DNA of 11,811 nt, from assembly GCA_964454255.1 (NCBI GenBank), contig CAYVSY010000033.1, forward strand, positions 1 to 11,811, in the 5' to 3' direction. Position 1 is the stretch's first letter. Every line of letters begins with the position of its first letter. This DNA is from CAYVSY01 sp964454255 (lineage in GTDB: Bacteria > Bacillota_I > Bacilli_A > RF39 > UBA660). This document shows, one piece after another, positions 5,699 through 11,811 of the stretch. Both the position numbers and the translations under genes were made by a program. The notes beneath the pieces were generated by a model. It made no database searches, was not told the DNA's origin, and saw nothing but the letters and a program-made list of their open reading frames with translations.

Positions 5699-8052
5699 AA
5701 AAAATAATTAGATTTTTTACTTCAATAGCTTGCTTAATATATCTATTACTAATAAGTAGCTCTAATATATACGCTAGCCAAACTAATCCTAATATTACAT
5801 TAAATAAAATTGCTACTAAAACTGACATTATCTACGATCGAAAAGTTAATGTCGAATTAGTATTATCAGGAAAAGAAATTGAAAAAACAATAAATAGAGA
5901 TATTGTAATTATTCTTGATAAATCTAATAGTATGAATGAATTAATTGATAATAAAGAAAAAAACGAAATAGTTAAAACAGAAACAATTAATTTAATTACA
6001 TCATTACTAAATCAAAATGATCAAACCAAAATTGGTATTGTTACTTTTGGAAGTGATTTATTACAAGATTACACAACCAACTCACTCACAAATAATTTAT
6101 CAAATTTAACTAATTTAATAAATTCTATTCCAAAAATAGAAAATCAAGCAACTAATATACAAATAGGATTAAACAAAGCCTATAGTATATTAGAAAAATC
6201 AAAAGCAAAACAAAAACATATTATTTTATTAACCGACGGCAATCCAACCGCATTTAGCTACAAAGGTAATATATATGGAACTGGTTATGACGATAGTTCT
6301 GTATGCTATAGTGGAATAATTAATTGTAAAAAAGCCAAACCATCTGAACGCGCTAAAATAGAAGCAGATAAAATTAAAGAAAAAGATATTAAGATTTGGA
6401 CTATCGGCATAGCGGTTAATGCCACTGCTCAAGAATTCTTAACTAATATTAGTGATGCATATTATGATGTTGAAAAAGAAATCGATTTAATTAATTCAAT
6501 CAAAACAATTGATAAAAAAATTGAAACTATAATGATTAATAGTATTGTTGAAGATAAAATATCACCTAACTTTATATTAGACGAAAATTCTTTAAGAATC
6601 AATTATGGCTCAGTAAAAGTAGAAAATGATACAATAAAATGGAATATTGATAATTTATTAGGATCAAAAACAATTAATTTAAATTATTCCTTGACTGCTA
6701 AAGAACCTTATTATGGAAGTATTTGGACAAATGATTATGCATCACTTAGTGGTAATTTAATAAATGATGATGGTTATAATAATTTTACTTCCGAATATTT
6801 TTTCAATAAGCCAACAACCCCTATCCCGGGAATAACTACTAACGATAATTTTGAAATAAAAGAAACAGAAATATTAAAAGATAATATCTTAACTAATGAC
6901 AAATTAGAAGTTATTAATAATGACAATGCCACTATTAATAATAAAATAGTTCTCATTGAAAATGTTTCATGTGGAAAGCTAGATGTTAGCGATAACGGAA
7001 ACATAACATACGATTCAATGAATTGTGTTAATAACGTCAGTTTTTCTTATTATATCTTATCTAAAATAAATACAACCGAAGTTAAAAGTTCAACCGCTAC
7101 CGTTAAAATAAATATTAAAAAATATCCAACATCCTATACTATAAAATATCTTGATGAATTTAAAAAACCATTAATTGAAAATATAAATAAAGATGGTAAT
7201 CTATTTGATATTGTTAAAGAAAACTATATAGAAATTGAAGGTTATGAATTAACTAGTTCACCTAAAAAAGAATTACAATTACAAAAAGAAAACAATGTTA
7301 TCGAATTTACATATAAAAGAATAAATTATTTAATTGATAAAAAAAATATTACTAAAAATGGAACAACCATTATTAATAATAAAAATGATATTGTAGAATA
7401 TGCTCTTAATTTAGAAAAAGAAATAGATAATTATAAAGGTCCAATTAAATTAAAAATAATAGATTATTTACCATATAAAATTGATATAGAAAATTCAATC
7501 ATTGATGATGGAATATATAATGATTTTGATAAAACTATTACTTGGACATTAGAAGATGATATTAATACATATAAAAATGGAAAATATAATATCGATTTTA
7601 ATAGAACATTATCTATAAAATACAAAGACATAAATAACAAAACTTTTAAAAATAAAGTGAAATCGACTATATCATTATTAGAATATGAAGATATAATTAA
7701 TAATGATGAATGGGAAACCATTTTAAAAGAAAACGGAATCATTATCATAAAATATATTGATAAAACAGGAAATAATATAATAGATCCAATTATCATAAGT
7801 GATCTTATCGGTTCTAAATATAAAACTGAACAAAAAAATTTTGATAATTACGAATTAATTGATATTTGGAATAGTGAAAATGGATATATAACTAATGACG
7901 ATATTGAAGTAACTTATGTTTATGATAAAGTTTTAAACCCACCTAAAACAGGTTCTTTTGAAAATAATAATTATTCATATTTAATAATAAGTATATTATG
8001 TGGCATAACTCTAATAATTAAAAAAAGAATAGAAAAAAGAATCTCTAAATAA
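5695..8052 (+). CDS. Cell-wall-anchored VWA-domain adhesin with MucBP repeats and a PPKTG sorting signal
   Basis: A 785-residue secreted surface protein. Regions in order: signal peptide (1-28, likely cleavage near YAS-QT); VWA domain (about 66-280) with a complete metal-binding MIDAS (D75, S77, S79 in DKSNS; T153; D181 in LLTDG); a pilin-like beta region (about 285-370); a Pro/Thr linker; an Ig/cadherin-like domain with the DNILTND signature (about 384-475); a MucBP domain (481-542); a DUF11-like beta domain (about 546-660); a second MucBP domain (681-745); then the sorting signal NPPKTG (748-753), a hydrophobic helix (about 760-775) and a basic tail KKRIEKRISK. Two Cys pairs (204/211 and 426/444) could form disulfides. 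The start is ATG 5695, with AAGGAG 5 nt ahead and a 4-nt overlap with the sortase. It is probably a host- or matrix-binding adhesin; the ligand is unknown. Confidence 0.88.
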   Translation: MKKIIRFFTSIACLIYLLLISSSNIYASQTNPNITLNKIATKTDIIYDRKVNVELVLSGKEIEKTINRDIVIILDKSNSMNELIDNKEKNEIVKTETINLITSLLNQNDQTKIGIVTFGSDLLQDYTTNSLTNNLSNLTNLINSIPKIENQATNIQIGLNKAYSILEKSKAKQKHIILLTDGNPTAFSYKGNIYGTGYDDSSVCYSGIINCKKAKPSERAKIEADKIKEKDIKIWTIGIAVNATAQEFLTNISDAYYDVEKEIDLINSIKTIDKKIETIMINSIVEDKISPNFILDENSLRINYGSVKVENDTIKWNIDNLLGSKTINLNYSLTAKEPYYGSIWTNDYASLSGNLINDDGYNNFTSEYFFNKPTTPIPGITTNDNFEIKETEILKDNILTNDKLEVINNDNATINNKIVLIENVSCGKLDVSDNGNITYDSMNCVNNVSFSYYILSKINTTEVKSSTATVKINIKKYPTSYTIKYLDEFKKPLIENINKDGNLFDIVKENYIEIEGYELTSSPKKELQLQKENNVIEFTYKRINYLIDKKNITKNGTTIINNKNDIVEYALNLEKEIDNYKGPIKLKIIDYLPYKIDIENSIIDDGIYNDFDKTITWTLEDDINTYKNGKYNIDFNRTLSIKYKDINNKTFKNKVKSTISLLEYEDIINNDEWETILKENGIIIIKYIDKTGNNIIDPIIISDLIGSKYKTEQKNFDNYELIDIWNSENGYITNDDIEVTYVYDKVLNPPKTGSFENNNYSYLIISILCGITLIIKKRIEKRISK

Positions 8053-8064
8053 GGGATTCTTTTT
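8036..8064. terminator. Bidirectional terminator overlapping two convergent stop codons
   Basis: A 10-bp stem (8036-8045 with 8053-8062, one T-G wobble) encloses a 7-nt loop, TAAATAA, and is followed by T on the plus strand (8060-8064) and on the minus strand (8038-8033). The adhesin stop (8050-8052) lies in the loop, and the stop of the opposing gene (8045-8047, TAG on minus) lies at the stem edge. The two coding regions overlap tail to tail by 8 nt. Confidence 0.78.
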
Positions 8065-8950
8065 CTGAAATTATTGCTTTTTTAGATAACATTTTATCAC
8101 GAATACGATTAGCAACTAAAATTTGAACATTCGCTATTATTATACCAATTATTCCATTAATAACAAATGTCATAACTAACGATTTAATTATCGTTACAAT
8201 AAGAACACCATTTCGACCAATAACATTAATCAAAATATTTGATAGTAACAATGGAGTAATTCCTATTAATAACATAATAATACTAGATATTAACGTAACT
8301 ATTCCACTAATTTTTAATGACTTAATTAAACTAAATTGACACAAAGCAATAAGACCAGTCACCACAATTATTGATCCTAATAAAATAAATTTATATGATC
8401 CAGAAAATAAAATATCAACAATATACTTTAAATCTTTTTCTCCTTCAATAACATTTTCTTCAATTAATACCTTAGTAAAAAAATTATCAATATATTCATT
8501 AAAATAATCAAGCGTTTCTTGCTTTTCTTCTTCCGTAATATTAATATCAATTTCAATTAATAAAGTATTAAAATTATCACGCAATATTTTTTTAACACCA
8601 TCAATTGTTAAATTAGAACGATTACCTAAAATAGTTTCCGTCAACAATCCTCCAACTTGTCCAATAATATATTTAGCTGTTTTAGAATGTAAAGTATTAT
8701 AAGTTTGTTGTTCAGAAAAACCACTATCAATACACATTTTTTCTAAAGATGCATATATTTCACTCTTAAATCCATCGCCATTAACTAAAACTTTATCAAT
8801 ATCAAAGTTTTCAATAACAGACTGTATCTTATCTTTACTAGAAATAGTTGTTAAATTATAACTCAAATGTGTTACTAAATGTAAAATAAATAAAATCATA
8901 ACTAAAAAGATTGTCAAAAATTTACAAATTATTTTTAAAAAAGACTTCAT
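8045..8950 (-). CDS. Membrane protein of unknown function
   Basis: A 301-residue protein that I do not recognise. It has an N-terminal helix (about 7-29), a hydrophilic, probably helical region (about 30-185) that should face outside, then three or four helices (about 187-207, 213-240, and a long 249-280 segment that may be one or two) and a charged cytoplasmic tail (NRIRDKMLSKK to the end). The external part shows no catalytic motif; its one Cys (C73) is unpaired, and it is rich in Asp, Glu and Asn. The start is ATG 8948-8950, with GGAGG (8956-8960) 5 nt ahead. An ATG at 8966-8968 lies in the -10 box and would put the ribosome binding site inside the gene. It is monocistronic, convergent with the adhesin and divergent from the DUF308-like gene. 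A role at the envelope is all that can be inferred. Confidence 0.8.
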   Translation of the reverse strand: MKSFLKIICKFLTIFLVMILFILHLVTHLSYNLTTISSKDKIQSVIENFDIDKVLVNGDGFKSEIYASLEKMCIDSGFSEQQTYNTLHSKTAKYIIGQVGGLLTETILGNRSNLTIDGVKKILRDNFNTLLIEIDINITEEEKQETLDYFNEYIDNFFTKVLIEENVIEGEKDLKYIVDILFSGSYKFILLGSIIVVTGLIALCQFSLIKSLKISGIVTLISSIIMLLIGITPLLLSNILINVIGRNGVLIVTIIKSLVMTFVINGIIGIIIANVQILVANRIRDKMLSKKAIISEKESLI

Positions 8951-8966
8951 ATTAACCTCCAATATC

Positions 8967-8994
8967 ATTATACATCAAATAAAAAAAAATACAA
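8967..8994 (-). promoter_or_regulatory. Possible promoter of the unknown membrane protein gene
   Basis: On the minus strand TTGTAT (8989-8994) and a perfect TATAAT (8967-8972) are 16 bp apart. The predicted transcript start falls at or next to GGAGG (8956-8960), so the leader would be only about 10 nt. The -10 is good and the -35 poor. I see no clear promoter for the divergent plus-strand gene in the same 66-bp interval. Confidence 0.4.
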
Positions 8995-9016
8995 AATATT
9001 TTATAAAGGTGATAAA

Positions 9017-10249
9017 ATGAATAACACTCTAATTGATAAAATAATAACTATTATTATTAATTTAATATATATTTATATAGGTATATTGTTTCTAATAATT
9101 CCTAATACCACATTAAATTCATTTAAAATATTAGGAATTATTATAATTATTACATCACTAATAAAATTTTTATTAACTATCCTTTTAAAGAAAAAAAAAC
9201 AGCTTAAATTAATTAAAACAACTCTAACTTTAATTATAGGATTATTATTAATCTTGTTTCCATATAAAATATTAATTATTTCATCAAAAATATATGGAAC
9301 ATATACTTTTTTTCAAGGAATAATTGATTTAATAAATTTAATTATATATAAAGATGAAAAAACAAAAGAAAAAATATTTATTTTTATAAAATTTATTACT
9401 AATATAATATTTTCATATTTATTAATAATAATCAATAATAATCATATATATATATCATTTATTTTAGGAATATATTTAATATTTCAAGGAATATGTGAAT
9501 TGTTAATATTAATTAACCATAAAATAAGTATTAAAATAGCGGCTCCTTTATTATTTACTTGGCTTTTACCTCGACAACTAATAAAAAAAGTTAACCAAGA
9601 AAATATTGATTATAATGATTGTCATCCAAATGATTTAGAAATATCAATTCACATGGCTAAAAAAGGTAGTGCTGCCTTAGGCCATGGCGAACTTAGTTTT
9701 GAAAACAAAATATATTCATATGGTTGCTATAACTATCACAATAGAAAACTATTTGGTCTCATTGGTGATGGAATACTAGGCATATTTGATCACGATAGTT
9801 ATATAAAATATTGTATTGAAGATAAAAACAGATTTATATTATCATATGGATTTAAATTAAATGATAAAGAAAAAAGAAAACTAAGAAAAAAAATACAAAA
9901 CATCTTAAAAAATTGTAACGAATGGTTTCCCGATTCTCATTACAAAAAAAAACATATTCCTAAAATGCCAGATGATATTTATTATAAAGCCAATGGCAAA
10001 TTTTATAAATTTATTGATGGACCATTTAAAACATTTTTTTTACTAAGAACTAATTGCGTATCTGTATGTAATATGTTTTTAGAAAGTTCAAAAATGATTA
10101 AACTACTTAAAATAGATGGAATCATATCACCAGGCACATATTATAATTACTTAGAAAATATGTATAAAAAAAAAGAAAACAATATTGTATCAAAAATTCT
10201 ATATAATAAAGACAAAACTAAAAAATTTAAATATAAAGAAAAAAACTAG
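9017..10249 (+). CDS. DUF308/HdeD-like membrane protein fused to a permuted papain-like domain
   Basis: A 410-residue protein in two parts. Residues 1-170 form about six closely packed helices (about 6-29, 36-57, 67-82, 84-110, 121-139, 144-167) in three hairpins, as in DUF308/HdeD-type proteins. Residues 200-400 are soluble. They contain a beta-rich segment SIHMAKKGSAALGHGELSF (210-228, H212 and H223), IYSYGCYNYH (232-241), GLIGDGILGIFD (247-258), and later a Cys motif RTNCVSVCNMF (344-354, C347 and C351) followed by ISPGTYYNYL (360-369). His-before-Cys order with a GH-x-x-x-F strand and an NC-x-x-x-C helix resembles circularly permuted NlpC/P60-papain enzymes (DUF4105/YaeF-like). This is inference from motif order, not a verified match. 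The ribosome binding site is AAAGGTGA (9005-9012). The enzyme, if active, would be a membrane-tethered thiol hydrolase or acyltransferase; the substrate is unknown. Confidence 0.72.
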   Translation: MNNTLIDKIITIIINLIYIYIGILFLIIPNTTLNSFKILGIIIIITSLIKFLLTILLKKKKQLKLIKTTLTLIIGLLLILFPYKILIISSKIYGTYTFFQGIIDLINLIIYKDEKTKEKIFIFIKFITNIIFSYLLIIINNNHIYISFILGIYLIFQGICELLILINHKISIKIAAPLLFTWLLPRQLIKKVNQENIDYNDCHPNDLEISIHMAKKGSAALGHGELSFENKIYSYGCYNYHNRKLFGLIGDGILGIFDHDSYIKYCIEDKNRFILSYGFKLNDKEKRKLRKKIQNILKNCNEWFPDSHYKKKHIPKMPDDIYYKANGKFYKFIDGPFKTFFLLRTNCVSVCNMFLESSKMIKLLKIDGIISPGTYYNYLENMYKKKENNIVSKILYNKDKTKKFKYKEKN

Positions 10250-10265
10250 AAAAATTCTAATTTTT
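10241..10265. terminator. Weak bidirectional terminator between convergent genes
   Basis: TAGAA (10247-10251) pairs with TTCTA (10255-10259) around an AAA loop. Beyond a C/A mismatch the stem extends through AAAAA (10241-10245) and TTTTT (10261-10265). On the minus strand the hairpin is followed by TTTTTTT. The TAG stop of the plus-strand gene (10247-10249) opens the stem, and the typA stop is 3 nt beyond. The stem is AT-rich and short, but its position between two convergent stops supports it. Confidence 0.5.
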
Positions 10266-10267
10266 AA

Positions 10268-11811
10268 TTATCTTTTACTATCATATTTTTTTCTTACTTC
10301 CGTATTTAATATTTTTTTTCTTAATCTAATATTATTTGGTGTTATTTCAACTAATTCATCTTGATTTATATAATCCAAACAATATTCTAAAGTAAGAGGA
10401 CGAGGTCGTTTTAAAACAACTGTTTTATCACTAAAAGCGGCTCTTGTATTAGTAAGTTGTTTACCCTTAACAACATTAACAGCCAAATCATTTTCTCTAT
10501 TACATTCCCCTACTATCATACCTTCATATACATCAACGCCAGGTTCCACAAACATTATGCCCCTATCTTCAAGTTGACCTAAAGCATAAGATGTTGTTTT
10601 ACCATTTTCCATTGAAACTAAAACACCTAATTTTCTTTCTCCAACCATATTAGATACAATTGGTTTATATTCTTTAAAAGAATGATTCATTATTCCATAT
10701 CCTCTTGTTGTTGTCATAAATTCAGTTGAAAATCCTATTAAACCACGAGAAGGAATAGTATAAATAATACGAGATTGATTATCATGACTAGAAATATTTT
10801 CAAGTATAGCGTCCCTTTGACCTAAAGCTTCTATAATTGAACCAACATATTCTTCAGGTAAATCAATTTGTAATTCTTCAAATGGTTCACACATAACACC
10901 ATCAATTTCTTTTTTAATTACTTCTGGTTTAGAAACTTGAAGTTCATAACCTTCTCTTCGCATATTTTCAATTAATATTGATAAATGAAGTTCTCCTCGA
11001 CCAGAAACTACCCAACTTTCATTATCACTTTGCCTTACCCTTAAACTAACATCTCTTTCCGTTTCCTTTAATAATCTTTCTTCAATTTTACGAGCTGTTA
11101 ATAATTTACCATCTCTCCCAACAAAAGGACTTGAATTAGTTCCAAAAGTCATTTGTAAAGTAGGTTCATCAATTCTTAAAATAGGTAGTGGATTTTCTTT
11201 ACCAATATCACAAACCGTTTCTCCAACAGATATATCAGGTAATCCTGCAATCGCAACAATTTCACCAGCATGAGCACTCTCAATTTCAATTCTCTTTAAA
11301 CCTAAAAAACCAAATAATTTTTGTATTCTAAATTGCTTATAACTTCCATTTAATCTAACACATGAAACCATTTCATTTACTTTAATAGATCCTGATTTAA
11401 TTCTTCCAATTCCTATTCTACCAACATAATCATTATAATCTAATAAAGCTGGTTGAAATTGCAAATCAGCATTAACATCAACAGGAGGAGCAGGAATCTC
11501 ACTAATAATTAAATCAAATATATCTTTAAAATCTTCTTGTTGTGTAGATAAATCAGAACTTAAACTACAAGTTCCATTAATAGCTGAAACATAAATAGTT
11601 TTAAAATCCAATTGTTCATCAGTTGCACCAAGTTCAATAAATAAATCAATAACTTCATCCAATACTTCCGTAAGTCTAGCTGATTCCTTATCAACCTTAT
11701 TAACAACAACAATAGGCTTAACATTAGCCTCTAATGCTTTTTTTAAAACAAATCTAGTTTGAGGCATTGGTCCTTCATAAGCATCAACTACTAATAAAAC
11801 ACCATCAACCA
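10268..11811 (-). CDS. typA: Translational GTPase TypA/BipA (N-terminus outside the window)
   Basis: A ribosome-associated GTPase of the elongation factor family, involved in ribosome assembly and stress or cold adaptation. The window holds the last 513 or so codons. The reading frame stays open to the window edge (VDGVLLVVDAYEGPMPQTR before the first internal Met), so the Met at 11765-11767 is not the start. About 95 residues, with the P-loop, switch regions and G3 motif, are missing. Present in order: the G4 motif NKVDK, TDEQLDFKTIYVSA with the G5-like SA, an EF-Tu domain II (GRIGIGRIKSG), an EF-G domain III-like part (RVRQSDNESWVVSGRGELHL), domain V (CEPFEELQIDLPEEYVGSI) and the TypA-specific C-terminal domain (SRGLIGFSTEFMTTTRGYG, NIRLRKKILN). 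There is no frameshift. It is a core housekeeping gene and convergent with the DUF308-like gene. Confidence 0.97.
   Translation of the reverse strand, partial: VDGVLLVVDAYEGPMPQTRFVLKKALEANVKPIVVVNKVDKESARLTEVLDEVIDLFIELGATDEQLDFKTIYVSAINGTCSLSSDLSTQQEDFKDIFDLIISEIPAPPVDVNADLQFQPALLDYNDYVGRIGIGRIKSGSIKVNEMVSCVRLNGSYKQFRIQKLFGFLGLKRIEIESAHAGEIVAIAGLPDISVGETVCDIGKENPLPILRIDEPTLQMTFGTNSSPFVGRDGKLLTARKIEERLLKETERDVSLRVRQSDNESWVVSGRGELHLSILIENMRREGYELQVSKPEVIKKEIDGVMCEPFEELQIDLPEEYVGSIIEALGQRDAILENISSHDNQSRIIYTIPSRGLIGFSTEFMTTTRGYGIMNHSFKEYKPIVSNMVGERKLGVLVSMENGKTTSYALGQLEDRGIMFVEPGVDVYEGMIVGECNRENDLAVNVVKGKQLTNTRAAFSDKTVVLKRPRPLTLEYCLDYINQDELVEITPNNIRLRKKILNTEVRKKYDSKR

Noticed and set aside
7464..7796. 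Minus-strand open frame of about 110 codons inside the adhesin gene
   Set aside because: It is antisense to a clear gene with domain structure, has no plausible ribosome binding site or family resemblance, and such frames are common opposite AT-rich genes.
5006..8052. Use of TGA as Trp (Mollicutes-type code)
   Set aside because: All Trp codons in the genes checked are TGG, no gene has an internal TGA, and the sortase ends at a TGA that overlaps the next start.
8951..8968. Upstream ATG for the unknown membrane protein
   Set aside because: It overlaps the TATAAT box and places GGAGG inside the coding region.
1..11811. CRISPR array, insertion sequence, prophage or integration site
   Set aside because: No spaced repeats, transposase or integrase motifs, or attachment-like duplications were seen. 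The only long direct repeat is the pair at the N-gap.

Overview
The window is very AT-rich, uses the standard code (Trp is TGG, and TGA is a genuine stop at the end of the sortase gene), has strong AGGAGG-type ribosome binding sites and encodes a class B sortase with a cell-wall-anchored substrate. This points to a low-GC Bacillota, probably an uncultured, host-associated member of the Bacilli or Clostridia. The 100-N run marks it as a draft or metagenome assembly. The lineage is inferred from composition and gene content only.

Layout. Positions 1-199 hold no supported gene: a terminator for an off-window plus-strand gene and two hairpins downstream of the next gene. An NAD-dependent epimerase/dehydratase-like SDR (200-1210, minus) is divergent from a four-gene plus-strand operon (1470-4901): an AbrB/SpoVT-type regulator, an ABC ATPase and two ABC-2 permeases, closed by a strong terminator. 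The divergent region holds two promoters, the N-gap with duplicated flanks, and a perfect palindrome just after the operon's -10 box. Next comes a two-gene surface module (5006-8052): a class B sortase overlapping by 4 nt a 785-residue von Willebrand A (VWA) adhesin with Ig-like, MucBP and PPKTG-type sorting regions. A bidirectional terminator lies over the convergent stop codons of the adhesin and a minus-strand membrane protein of unknown function (8045-8950). Divergent from the latter is a membrane protein (9017-10249) that joins a DUF308/HdeD-like six-helix region to a soluble domain resembling permuted papain-like enzymes. Its end converges on typA/bipA (10268-11811, minus), which is cut at the window edge.

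How the genes work together. The regulator probably represses its own operon through the palindrome, and the ATPase with two unequal permeases should form one ABC-2 exporter whose substrate is not visible. The sortase most likely attaches the adjacent adhesin to the cell wall. The most unusual points are a Lys where sortases carry the catalytic Arg, the pairing of a class B sortase with a PPKTG signal, the DUF308 plus thiol-enzyme-like fusion, and the symmetric half-site array at the exporter promoter. Nothing indicates a CRISPR array, prophage, transposon or RNA gene.
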